Shown one piece after another: positions 53,701 through 64,000 of a stretch of 64,000 bases of DNA. Every line of letters starts with the position of its first letter. Positions within the stretch are counted from its first letter, which is position 1. Below the pieces are notes generated by a model. That model was not told the origin of the DNA. It made no database searches and worked only from the letters and a program-made list of their open reading frames with translations. Origin of the DNA: Gyrodactylus bullatarudis (taxonomy: Eukaryota > Platyhelminthes > Monogenea > Gyrodactylidea > Gyrodactylidae); NCBI GenBank assembly GCA_012064415.1, contig SSNU01000321.1, forward strand, positions 124,001 through 188,000. The letters are read 5' to 3'. The position numbers were made by a program, and so were the translations under genes.

Positions 53701-55831
53701 TTTAAAGAACTTGAATTATTTTGTTGAGTGTGAAGGGCAATAATATGTTTCTGTGGTATTCTCTGATGGGAATTTGCTCACCATTTAAAAATGATTTTCC
53801 ATCAAGTTGTCGAAATTTTTTGGAGATCTTCTGGAAACCGGTTAACTTTGAATTAAATTTTTTCTTGATCTTAAAATGTGAGAGAAATCAAACGTTTTTT
53901 TCCCACCAGTAGAGAAGGAAACCAATCATAGCCATTCAATTTTTGAAAGAACGGTCAATTTAAACTGATCTCTAGCGATCCTAATTTAAAACTGTAAAAA
54001 GTGTTCGAAAAATGCGAAGTAGAATATATCAACGACCATTTTCGTTTTCCTTGTCCTGAAAAATAACCTCTGTTCCCTCTCATACATAGCATAAAATCAA
54101 CAAAACTCGTGAATAGCATTCGAGAAGAGGATTCTCACACAAATTTATGGTTACTTTTTATAGGTTTGTTATATTCCAGAATTAAAACTACTTTTATTAT
54201 TATTATTGAATTTATAAATTGAAAGCAGGGTTAGTAGCAGTGCTAGAGTTATTTCTTTTCTCTTCCATGTCTTCAATTTGAAAAAGTCTATTTTCATAAG
54301 CTAAAAAACAAATCTTTCATAAAAATATCGTTTCTCACTAGAATCTGAAATTTACCCTAATTTGATATTATTGAAAGAGAGAAATTTTATCCATAATCAT
54401 GGTGGAAAAATTCAAAATTTGGTACTCTTTTTGAGTTGTCCTGAGAAATACAAAAATGATTTGCAAGATTTTCTGTTCCATTCAATAAATAGACTCTACA
54501 TGACTCGTTAAGACATTGTGAAAATGATGTACGCTTAATTTTGTGACAGTTAAGAAACTAGGGAAATATATCTGCTACTAATTAGCCATTATCATCTCTT
54601 CCATCCAGGATGTTGATGATCTATTCCTAATTATTCCTTTCTTCACTGTAATCGCTCTCCTAGTGTAGTAAGATGGAAGGAAAAAAATAATCATCTTCAT
54701 CAAGCTTAGATAGAACCAGAAATGACACTCTTCCCCTTTTTCTGAGTTTTTCAGAGTTTTCAAAACGGAAAGGTCATTTTTTCCCTATAATAATGCTATA
54801 CACACAGGTACACAGAGGGAACCTTGTTTCTTTTTTTACTAAAAAAAGATGATATATAAAAATAAATAAACAAACAAACGAAATTAATCATCGTAGAAGA
54901 GAGAAGGGCAAAAGTTTTACATTGCTTGTCTCTTGCAGTGATGACACGAGAAGAAAAAACTTTGTCCATGAAAGAAGAAGAAAACGCAGTATGGGTTTTT
55001 TTTCCCTTACAGAAAGTTGATCTGATCTTTTTGAAATTGTTGTTAGAGGGATGTTTTTTTCTGTTTTTTTGCCAGAAAGCTATTCATTTCTTACAAATCT
55101 GATGCATTATTAAATGCGATACATTTTACGCAATAATAGGTATTATTTCACCAAACCTGACTATACAATAAAATACAAAGAAAAAACTTTTACTAAGATT
55201 CTCTAATTGGTCAAGTCAGATAGGGTCACAAGCAGATTAAAAACTGTTAGGATCATGTATTAAAACCAGCAGTTGGTGAAAAATTCTGAAGTTATCTTAG
55301 TCATGTAATTATTTATAGATAAAAGAAATTATTTACATTTTTATTACATGGTATGGATTTTCCCCCAAAGATGTGTGGACTCGTGATTTTAACCTGACTC
55401 ATTCATTTCTTTTCAAATGACTTGAAAATTAAAATTAGTTCATGATTGACTCATATACAGCTGATAAACTGAGCTTTTAAGACATAGTCCCATTTTCAAA
55501 GGTGCCAATTGAACATTTAAGCAGAAATTGGCAAGAATAGGCTTGTTAGTTTATCAAATTGATATATTTTTGCTTTGTAATAAAGGAAATCTCGAGAGTC
55601 CTACCTCTGGGTCATTTGAAAATAATTTTGACTGATTGTACTGTATAATCGACAATGGTTAACTGTATCGTTCAGGGCTCATTTTACCAGAGTAGGCTAG
55701 AAAAAAATCTGTATCAATGCATTCGTGATCCTCGGAAAATATACGAGATTTAGATGATTTATTCAGGCCAAGATTCCATGGGAATATTAAAATGGATGAA
55801 TAGATAGAAAGTTAAAAATAATAAATTTTAC

Positions 55832-55837
55832 TTTATT
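55832..55837 (-). promoter_or_regulatory. Possible poly(A) signal
   Basis: TTTATT reads AATAAA on the minus strand, about 89 bases after the stop of the 560-residue ORF at 55,926. It suits a short 3' UTR, but the hexamer alone is weak evidence. Confidence 0.3.
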
Positions 55838-55925
55838 TTTCTATAAAAAATATACATCATTCAAAATGAGAACAAAATTCGGAATTCAATATAGAGTCTT
55901 TCTCTCTGTCTCCTTAAATCATCAC

Positions 55926-57608
55926 TCATATCACGGAATCAAAGCCGAAATTCTCATAGGCAATTGAGGTCTTTTTCGTAGTCTTATGATGGCTACAATT
56001 GCCGTTAGCATTCTTATCACCGCTAATTTTATTAGGATTTGAAGAAGAGTTAACATCACTCAGTGATGCTGCTCCGTTAGAGACTTTGTCACGCTTCTTA
56101 CTTCCAATCTGATTGGTCTCACTACTACTCAGATTTGTTGTTATTTTAAAGAGGGAGTAGTTTTGGAAAAGGCTCTCATGGTGCTTATTGATAAAGGTTT
56201 GAGTTTCTTGATTGATAAACATAATCGGAGATATCGATTGTCTCTTACAAAAAGCAGCAAAGGAATCACATTCTGTCAAATGTTCCAGAACAGTGGGTCT
56301 GTCGAAAATAACAAAAAATACTGGTCGATAAGCCCTATGAAGGTACTGTCGTAGGCTAGAGGCTGAATTAATTGGAGAAAGAGAATTCTCTGAGCTGTTG
56401 TTCATAGTTTTACGTCCATTGGAATTACCGTTCTGACGCCTAGAATTGGTCGAGCTGGACGTTGTTTTGATGACGTCATTCTTTGATCCAGTCCTAATAT
56501 CATTTGCTTTGATAATATCTGTGTCATGTTGAAAGATATCAAAATAAGGACAAGTTTTTTCACAATTTGTCTCATTAGATCCTGGGAAACCTCCTGAAGG
56601 CTTGAGAATTATATTCCTATAGCCATAAATATCCGGCCTCTTTGAACCGATTGTGAAAGGATCATTCATTGACTTTTGATTCGACAAGAAATGTGTGACA
56701 ATACTCAGATTATTGCAATTCTCTCCGCCAACTTCATTGTGACGCAGTCCTGGTAGTTGCCACATATCCCCTATTTTCCAAGATAACCTTTCACCAGTTA
56801 CTGTCATTGGTGAAGATTTCACCGTCTTTGTATGAGATTGAGGTCGACAATTCGGGTCGAATAGTAAGGTAGCATTCAAATCGTATTCGGAGAGACTTTG
56901 GATAACCCCATTTTTGATTGCCATTAAAACGACATCTGCAGTATAATCTGCTGCAATATGAATGGATTTGAGACCCTGAAGCATTCCAATTTGGTATTCG
57001 TAGATAATACTAAGACTTTCAGCGAATCGAGTCAAGGCCCTGTTCCGTAATTCCTCAGTTGTGGATTCATTCAATTTTATAATCTTAAATTTTCGTGAGC
57101 AGTCAACTTTTTTATATGAAGAATTACTTTTGTAACTTTCCAAACTGTTTAAGCTTTGATTTAGAGAAATTTGACTTGAATCAAGAATCGAGGATGATTC
57201 TGAGTCAGTAGAATCCATCGTTGTTCTAGAAGCATTGAATCTGCGTCTAAGAGGTGAATTCGTCATAGACTTGAGGCGGTTTAGTGAAGTATTTGAGAAA
57301 CGAAAAATTCCATTTGGCTTTGGTGTGCTCGGTAGTTTTGTGTTCTCCTCAAGCCTGTGATGCTTCGAGTCATTCTGAAGTATCCTCTTCAAGAATGGCA
57401 GGTCAGTTGCTACATCTGGTTGTATTTTAGGAGTTTGTTTCAAATTTGGAATGAGCTTAGAATGATTATCTCCTGTCCTTGAGTTGTTATTGATTATTGA
57501 CCTGAATTTAGCTTCAAAAGACTTTGAAACTCGATTTGTGAACCATTTGAGATTAAGTAAAACTTTCTCCCTATTCGGTACACAATTCAGAGACATATCA
57601 CATGTCAT
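55926..57608 (-). CDS. Unrecognised 560-residue protein, apparently single-exon
   Basis: A minus-strand ATG at 57,606-57,608 opens 560 codons. An in-frame TGA lies five codons upstream, which supports this start unless an upstream exon joins internally. The protein has a basic N-terminal part (VLLNLKWFTNRVSKSFEAKF), a Ser/Asn/Arg-rich region to about residue 170, and a globular-looking segment near residues 185-250 (RFAESLSIIYEYQIGMLQGL, then IHIAADYTADVVLMAIKNGV). A second lies at about 270-360 (LSWKIGDMWQLPGLRH, KPSGGFPGS). After a Ser/Asn linker comes a hydrophobic strand-like block near 430-480 (YRPVFFVIFDRP, SISPIMFINQE), then another Ser/Asn tail. There is no signal peptide or clear membrane segment. 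Codon use and low-complexity style resemble the host genes, not the transposons. I do not recognise the family. It could be the last exon of a larger gene interrupted upstream by the LINE at 57,778. Confidence 0.65.
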   Translation of the reverse strand: MTCDMSLNCVPNREKVLLNLKWFTNRVSKSFEAKFRSIINNNSRTGDNHSKLIPNLKQTPKIQPDVATDLPFLKRILQNDSKHHRLEENTKLPSTPKPNGIFRFSNTSLNRLKSMTNSPLRRRFNASRTTMDSTDSESSSILDSSQISLNQSLNSLESYKSNSSYKKVDCSRKFKIIKLNESTTEELRNRALTRFAESLSIIYEYQIGMLQGLKSIHIAADYTADVVLMAIKNGVIQSLSEYDLNATLLFDPNCRPQSHTKTVKSSPMTVTGERLSWKIGDMWQLPGLRHNEVGGENCNNLSIVTHFLSNQKSMNDPFTIGSKRPDIYGYRNIILKPSGGFPGSNETNCEKTCPYFDIFQHDTDIIKANDIRTGSKNDVIKTTSSSTNSRRQNGNSNGRKTMNNSSENSLSPINSASSLRQYLHRAYRPVFFVIFDRPTVLEHLTECDSFAAFCKRQSISPIMFINQETQTFINKHHESLFQNYSLFKITTNLSSSETNQIGSKKRDKVSNGAASLSDVNSSSNPNKISGDKNANGNCSHHKTTKKTSIAYENFGFDSVI

Positions 57609-57777
57609 GAATAAAATATGGGATCATCTTGAATTTGTTTCAAGGTTCCGTCAATAATTAAAACAATATATTTCTTCACTTTAATCAGTATTTATATTTT
57701 AATCTTGACTGAATTTAAAATTAGTTATAATATAACTGTTATATTAATTATGGTTTCATTACATTTTGGAAGACATC

Positions 57778-58985
57778 TTTTTTTGGAATAGAAGTTTTTA
57801 TTAAATATGGATATTTACAGTCATTTATAAAAAGTAATTTTTAAACATGTTATGATTCTCTGGAATATATGTAAATAGGAGTTGGCAGGTTGCTTTTATA
57901 TTTACAAATTTATGATTGGATAGTTCTATTTTGAATCTGGTCCTTAGTTGGAGGGTGTTTTGGAGAAGGATTGTGTAGCCTCTGTTATTTCTAGTTTCAT
58001 ATCTCCTCAGGCGTGGGTTCATAGTATTCTTATAAAGTACCAGCGATGCAGCAATTCTTCTTAACCAAATAGGATAGAGTGAAGCTTCGGTTAGAGATTC
58101 TCTGTAACTTTCCATGCCAAAGCATGATTTGAGAAATCTGTATTGAATTCTTTCAATCTTTTTAGTAGATTCGATTGTTATTCCCATTATTAGAGCGGCA
58201 CAGTAGTCAAATTNNNNNNNNNNNNNNNNNNNNNNNNNNNNNNNNNNNNNNNNNNNNNNNNNNNNNNNNNNNNNNNNNNNNNNNNNNNNNNNNNNNNNNN
58301 NNNNNNNNNNNNNNNNNNNNNNNNNNNNNNNNNNNNNNNNNNNNNNNNNNNNNNNNNNNNNNNNNNNNNNNNNNNNNNNNNNNNNNNNTAAGTCGCGTAT
58401 CTGAGTGTTTTAAGTAATTCATTGATATGAGGCTTGACTCTGAGTTTGTTGTCGTAATTAAGACCAAGGTCTTTAATTTTCATAACTATTAGGTGAGAGA
58501 GACTAGAGTCTAGTTCATTCGATGGATTGCTTGGCGAGAGAATCATAATTTTAGTTTTCGAGTCATTGATGGTTAGTCCAATAGCTCTAAGTGAATCTTT
58601 GATATGCATGAGTTCGTTAAGGATTTTTTGTTGAGAATAATTTGGAATGAGAACTTTTAAGTCGTCTGCATATTTAAAGTATTTAAGGTTCGTTGATGTA
58701 GGGACAATACTAGAAAATACTAGGTTGAATAGTAGAGGTCCAATAATAGGAACTCCAGAGGTAATTCGAGTAACATCAGAGGATTGTTCATCAAGGTGTA
58801 CAAATTGACTTCTATTAGAGATGAAATTACAGATCCAGTTAATGAGATATGGGTTGATATTTGCTTGAACTAGGGCTGATTGAATAGTTATGAACGGCAA
58901 TTGGTCGAAGGCCTTGGCAACATCAAGATATATAACTGCAGTAGGGATTTTCTTGTAGATAATTGAAATGATTTGATAAAAGAAA
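57778..58985 (-). pseudogene. 5'-truncated LINE fragment, copy 3, with assembly gap
   Basis: On the minus strand from about 58,985: AVIYLDVAKAFDQLPF, then ITSGVPIIGPLLFNLVF, YFKYADDLKVL, MKIKDLGLNYDNKL. After a run of N comes IESTKKIERIQYRF, ASLYPIWLRRIAAS and NHNMFKNYFL-stop at 57,825. The VPQGS motif of the RT has lost Gln-Gly-Ser (VPIIGP), an in-frame deletion that should disable it, although YADD is intact. The 3' end (aaaacttctattccaaaaaaa in minus orientation) matches copy 2. The copy lies about 170 bases upstream of the 560-residue ORF, on the same strand. Confidence 0.8.
58214..58388. other. Assembly gap (175 N)
   Basis: This is a run of N within the LINE copy. The length may be an estimate. 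Protein-like frames reading through it are meaningless. Confidence 0.99.
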
Positions 58986-59223
58986 TTAATAGAGATTAAT
59001 CAGCAATGCTTTGAAGTTCAATTAGATTCAACTACATCTAGATCATACTTCCCTATTATTAGTCAGTTGATGAGAATATAAAAGTTGGATCTAAAATTGT
59101 TCCAGCTTAATAAGTTTGGAATTGAGAATCCAAAGTAACATCTGTAGAGAGTTTCTACTAGAGATAGTGTAAATAAGAATCATTAGTTAATTATTAGTTT
59201 ATTAAAATAATCTTCAACATTGA

Positions 59224-59229
59224 TTTATT
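59224..59229 (-). promoter_or_regulatory. Possible poly(A) signal of the pericentrin-like gene
   Basis: TTTATT reads AATAAA on the minus strand, about 150 bases after the stop codon at 59,382. It is a plausible but unproven signal. Confidence 0.3.
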
Positions 59230-59381
59230 CGTTTGATGGGAGTACATAAATTGAAAAATATTTTGTACAAATTCAGGATATATTCGAAGAATATTCTAGT
59301 AAGATTATCCCAAGATTTTAATTATTCTCATCAAATGTTCTAGGCACTACAAAAGTGTCTCATGTGTGACCATCGACCTGA

Positions 59382-62300
59382 TTATGACTGGGTTTTGTTA
59401 GAAAATGTTCTGCTATTTTCTTGAGAAAGACGTTTGGGCTGATTCCTTGTCGATTTGTTAATCGCACCTGTAGTGACTTTGGCTGAGCTTGAAGCTGTTG
59501 GAGTTAGTAAACGGTTAGATGGTGACTTTTGGGGACTCTTTGGATTCTGATATGATTGATAACGCTGACTAGTGGAGAGGGATTTCCTTTCATTAACACG
59601 AGTCTTTTCAGTAATCATAAGTGAGGGACTTTCTAAAACAAAATGGAGAAATTTGAATAGTTTATTCGTCATACTTATTCAGTTATTAGCGGGGGAAAAA
59701 TCTGGTTAATATAACGCCAAGAGATGAAGAGCTTGATGATAAAAGTTGTTTTTAATTAAATATATTCAAGCTACTTTTAAGTAGCGATGTAAAATAATAA
59801 AAATCCCTTCTTCTTTTAAAATAAGTAATGAAATAAAATTTTGATAAAACATTGATGCTTCTTATGGTAGATGGAATTGCTTGAATTAATTCATCTTTTG
59901 GTGTATTTGTATGTTTTATTCATGACACAGTGATGACAAGTGTGTGTAATATGCATGTTTTTCACATCGTATTATAATTATTATTTAAATACTATATTTA
60001 TTAATCGAGAAAAATATGTATTCAAACCTTGTAACAACGTATAGATTGAAGATGAGTTAACATGTAAACAAGTAAAGAACAAAACTGCATAATAGTGCAA
60101 GATTATTATGTTTATATAGAGAGAAGAGTAAAACAACACAGATGCAAAATTCGATCTTGATACGAATGTCTCGAATTTCGATTTGGCAATGGTGGAACTA
60201 GCCCATTATAATAACTAAAGACATTTCAAAAGAATGAGCACAAGGCGAGCCCCTTGAATATTCCAGTCTTTTCATTATTTACTTTGTCGATTATTTCATC
60301 AGAGTTTGTCTAACTCGAGAGATACAGATTAATAGAAAATCCAACCAAATCTTGCACATTAAACAGTTTTGGATTGTATTTATAAAAATTAATTTTATGC
60401 TTTTTTAAATAAACATCTCCATAAATAAGGAAACAAAAATGAATAGAAAAAAATTTGTATCTCATACTTGTTCACTGAAAAATATATATATTTTCATGAA
60501 AGAATTTCTAATTAAAAAAAGATTGTATAAAATGATGTGACTGATGATTATTTCTTGCCAAAAGTTTATCAAAAATGTTATCCTATATAAAGTGTAGGCT
60601 TGTGGGAATGTGATCACTCGGGCGGTCAAAAAAGGCAGAATCATAATAGAATATGCTTAAATATTGTATATTACTTGTTAGTAAATTATAAAAATGATAA
60701 CTATGGAATGAACCAAGTTAAAATAATATCTAGGCAACATTTTGATCCTAAATTTCGACATTTTTGAGCATACGAAATCGACAGGTAAATTAAAATTATA
60801 TAAAAGGTATTCATCTTCATAATACATATTGTGATATAAAATTGAAATCTTAGACTGCAAGTCTTGAACTCATTGTTCTTTGTTAGAACATGCTTTAGGA
60901 TTGAGAAGGTCCACTCTAAGCATATCAACCGCTTGAGAGTAGGCATTATTTATGCTAGTAAATAAAAAGTACTATAAAATTGGTTTCTTTATTTTCATTG
61001 GATGAGTTCGAAACTAGGGATTGTCTGAGAAGATTCTTTACAATATCAGTGATGAATCTAAGGGATACAGTTATGGATTGACAAAGTTGAAATATCGACT
61101 TTTATCGACATTTTATCTTGCTTATAAAAAAAGATGACTCAAAACTTAGAGAGTTTATTCCATGGCTGAAATTAGCAAATTTCGACTTTTTAGCGGCCTA
61201 ATAATATTTCGAGTTAAATATTTTTGTTGTACCAATCAAAAGCTCTGAGACCGGGGCTAATTCCAAGATTAAGAGGCTTTAAAAAGAGCATGAATCACAT
61301 GAAGAGATGATAATCAGCAAGTAAAATAAGATTTGTTCTTATGTTACCATTCATGTGACAAGCCTTTGAGCCCAGAAAAACAAGTAAAATATAGTTTTCG
61401 TGATGCAAAAGAATGTCAATTTTCATAATTCTAAAGAAAAATTCGAGCAACATGTTAAAAATAGCATTTTGACCGCCCTGATCACTGATTAGACTAGACC
61501 ATCAGAAGGTTTTAGAAAAGAATTAACGATACCGACCAATTGTAGTATTGATTTTACTGGCCCAAGAATTTGAGTAGAGAGCAGGTGTCACTTACTTTTC
61601 AGGGATGAGTTGTTGACATCTCGATGACCTTTAATTGATTTAATTTCTGACATGGGTGTTGTATTGGGAGTGGAAACTAGGATGTCAGAATGATTTGTTC
61701 TAACCTCAGAGTTCCTTGGAGCTGATGAACGGGAGATGGAATGGACGTTGCGATTCTTCCAACGACGCTGGAGGATGCACATTCTTTTGAGGGAAATTAT
61801 AACAAAGGTGATGACGCGGAATCGATTCTTGATATTTCTTGGCTGTAACGGCCGACTAATTCGATAAAGGACAACTTTTTCTTCTTCAGCAAAGTTGCCA
61901 ATCTGCCAGATGAGAAAAGACTTTTGATACGCGAGAGATCTATTCATTGACATTAACTTGTTCATTCGGATCACGGTTCGATAGTACTGAAAAATAATTA
62001 TTTTTCATTATAATGAATCAATTTTTATCATTTCTCGTAGTAAAATTCATTGAAAAATAGTGGCGCAAATTTAAAATTTTGACATGTACAATTGGAATTG
62101 TGGAAAACGTGAAACAATTCTACTTTTCTTATTTTCTATGGAATAAAAGCATAAGCTTAAAAAGTTAAAAATCACGTCTAGAGTTTAAATTAGAACACGA
62201 ATCAAATAAGTCAGGAATGATTAAATTTATATAAAAATGTTGTAATAGCAGTTGTTATTACAGTACCTCGAAGGATATCTATCATTTATAAGCAATTTTC

Positions 62301-63881
62301 ATATTTTAATTTATTACCCTAACGGTTAGACCCAGGGTTTTGGAAGTTGATTAAATCTTTCTACAACATGGATCAATAATATAATTTTTTTCTTTGTTTT
62401 TAGTGAAATAGTCTAATTTGCATAGAGAAAGAAATACCTGTTCATCCTTGATGCTGAGATTAGAGTTCAAATTGGAATCTGTCATGGTCATTTTATCAGC
62501 TGACTGGGGGAAATTACTTTTCTGGTGTAAAATAATATTGTTGTTATTGTTATAAGCGAGGGTGTCCATGGAGCTACTATTCGGACTGGAATATTGTCGA
62601 TTCATTAATTGGCGGGATGTGTCCATTTGGCTGCTGGTGTTGATTGAATCACGGCTAAGCTGGTGACTTGACGAATTCAACATGACCTCTGTCAATGCCT
62701 GTTGGATGGACTTGTAGGATTCCTAGAGTGGAGAATATGTCAGTTTGGTTATATTACTCTAATCAATCAAACAATCAAAATACGACCATGTCTTTTTTAA
62801 TTAGAGATGTTTTCTCTCAACAAAATCAACTGCATTCTAAAGATTCTACAGACGTCAATTAGGGCGTCAAAAGGTCCTATTTGGTCTAAAGACAAGAGAC
62901 TCTCTGAGATTTAATAACCATGAGAAGGGATCTAGTAGTTATCTTTGGTTGTTATGGTACTTGTTTGTACTCTTATACAAGTCAAGGAATTAGGTTTTTC
63001 TCAAATGTTAGAAACTATAAAAACTATTAAAATAGAGCATTACTCAAGAATTACTCAAGCATTTACGCCAAGGCTTTTTGACCTTAGTCGAGAAATATCA
63101 CTCTTTTAGTCAAAAAAAATTTGCCATATGCCAAATACATGCGAGAATATTTACTCCAACAACAAGGGTGAATCAAATTAATTATGATAGGGTGGGGTTT
63201 GGTTGCTTCTTATTCTTGTTAAATGATTGATGTGAGAACTCATTAAAACATAATTCACAAATTCATTGTTGAATATGAACAATTTAATGTTTGGTGTCAA
63301 AGCGCATTCTAGGCCCATTATGGATTAACCCTATCGAGGCAATAAGAAAACCAATCGAGAGAAAGACTCAAAAAATGTGATTCTATTCAATAAGGATTCG
63401 TTTGATCGCATGTGTAAGAATGTCAATTTTCTATTGATTTTATCATCTACTCATGAGTAGATGAAAACCAAATTTCACTTATCTTGATTATTTTATCCAA
63501 GTTTAGATATCTCTTTGAGATTTTTTGGCATTTTTGAGAGGGGTTAAATGAGAATCGATTACAAAAGATAACAGCTTTGGTAAAGTTTCTCGCTTTTTTC
63601 TACAACTTGTCATATAAATTTGAAAGGATGAGCTCACCTCAAATGTTTTCGAGTGTATTTTGAAATTGTTTATAGATTCTTGTAAGCTTTCGAGTTGGAG
63701 ATCTGAAAAATTCGAAGCATTATTCAAGTTTGAGGTTTGTATTTCAACACCGTGATTTGACTTCTGATCAGCGATCGATTCCTCTTCCAGTTTCCTGCGT
63801 AAATATTCATTTTCATGATTGAGCTTCTCTAGGCGACTCTGTAGGCTGTTCAACATTTCTGAGAGTTCTTGACACTTTTGC
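59382..63881 (-). CDS. Plp: Pericentrin-like protein (PACT domain), C-terminal exons, partial
   Basis: Pericentrin/AKAP450-family proteins are long coiled coils that anchor to centrioles through a C-terminal PACT domain. Four minus-strand exons join in phase: 63638-63881, 62438-62722, 61596-61986, 59382-59632, all with GT..AG borders. The first encodes a coiled coil (ELSEMLNSLQSRLEKLNHEN and following EYLRRKLEEE). The second starts ESYKSIQQALTEVML and turns Ser/Asn-rich. The third carries the PACT signature: RSLAYQKSFLIWQIGNF, then about 24 residues on, NRFRVITFVIISLKRMCILQ and RRW. The fourth is a basic Ser/Pro-rich tail (YQNPKSPQKSPSNRL). The PACT wording is close to the family's QK-x-YL...RFR...RM..L..RW pattern. 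The 5' exons lie beyond 64,000; the first visible exon enters in phase 2. The domain assignment is strong; the gene symbol follows the Drosophila name and assumes orthology. Confidence 0.85.
59633..61595 (-). other. Last intron of the pericentrin-like gene
   Basis: This 1.96-kb intron begins with GTAAGT and ends with a TTTTAG acceptor. No transposon or exon was recognised in it. The short minus-strand frames near 60.4-60.9 kb are AT-driven. Confidence 0.55.
61987..62437 (-). other. Intron of the pericentrin-like gene
   Basis: Runs from a GTATTT donor to a TTTTTCAG acceptor. A phrase ttctcgtagtaaaattcattgaaaaa near 62,032 also occurs near 50,990, so a short old repeat is present. Nothing else was recognised. 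Confidence 0.5.
62723..63637 (-). other. Intron of the pericentrin-like gene
   Basis: Runs from a GTGAGC donor to a CTCTAG acceptor. It holds one copy of the 12-bp palindrome (63,448-63,459) and no recognisable element. Confidence 0.5.
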
Positions 63882-64000
63882 CTTAAAAAATAAAACATTG
63901 TTGACATGAGAAAATCTTTAATGAAGCTCAGATAAAAATGCAGAGATTAACCCTGCATTCCTTTTTTTAAGAGCCGACTAATCATGTTAAAATTGACATT

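Larger units (their letters stand above)
50226..55925. other. AT-rich stretch, no supported gene apart from one exon candidate
   Basis: Apart from the exon candidate at 50,697-50,788, nothing is supported. Plus-strand open frames at 52,073-52,384 and 52,687-52,983 lack ends, splice sites or family resemblance. An AT microsatellite occurs near 51,660-51,680 and an ATT run near 52,585. Confidence 0.4.

Noticed and set aside
55926..57608. Resemblance of the 560-residue ORF to SCAI
   Set aside because: A few short phrases (FP, PY-F, a DII-like run, a RP-FF-V-FD strand) occur in the same order as in SCAI, but the spacing and surrounding residues do not support a family call by eye.
58175..58467. 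Frames spanning the N run
   Set aside because: They are translations of undefined bases within an assembly gap.

Overview
The window is nuclear DNA of an animal, very probably an arthropod. It is AT-rich, genes are split by introns with canonical GT..AG borders (many GTGAGT/GTAAGT donors), and the recognisable host genes are metazoan: Suppressor of Hairless/RBPJ, complexin, and a pericentrin-like protein with a PACT domain. The complexin helix reads AEDRRKEKH, as in the insect protein. The mixture of mariner, Penelope-like, LINE, SINE and MITE debris would fit a repeat-rich crustacean such as a caligid copepod, but that last step is inference.

Layout. 1-2,412: foldback repeat and one unrecognised possible exon. 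2,413-9,522: mostly empty AT-rich DNA with a tRNA-derived SINE head and a LINE tail. 9,523-17,385 (+): a nine-exon Su(H) gene whose joined reading frame is 1,217 codons, more than half of it an Asn/Gln/Ser/His-rich N-terminal extension. 17,386-18,731: short convergent 3' region. 18,732-41,907 (-): three 3'-terminal coding exons of complexin, ending in a CAAX box (CKVM) and separated by introns of about 10 and 13 kb. Those introns hold a LINE, TTAA-type MITEs, a palindromic SINE pair, hAT-like elements, a Merlin/ISXO2-like remnant, a Penelope-like GIY-YIG remnant with inverted ends, and a degenerate mariner. The first complexin coding exon was not found. 41,908-55,925: more repeats, a second LINE copy, Penelope debris, one orphan exon candidate. 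55,926-57,608 (-): an unrecognised 560-residue ORF. 57,778-58,985 (-): a third LINE fragment containing a 175-base assembly gap. 59,382-64,000 (-): the last four coding exons of a pericentrin-like protein whose 5' part lies beyond the window.

The host genes have unrelated roles (Notch-pathway transcription, synaptic vesicle fusion, centrosome anchoring); no shared pathway is implied. The most unusual signals are: the very long Su(H) N-terminus; a 195-bp perfect inverted repeat of SINE bodies; a Penelope-like fragment bracketed by about 155-bp inverted arms; TTAA-flanked MITEs for which the window itself supplies the empty sites; and a dispersed 12-bp palindrome TACTYNNRAGTA with 15 matches read by eye, all outside exons.
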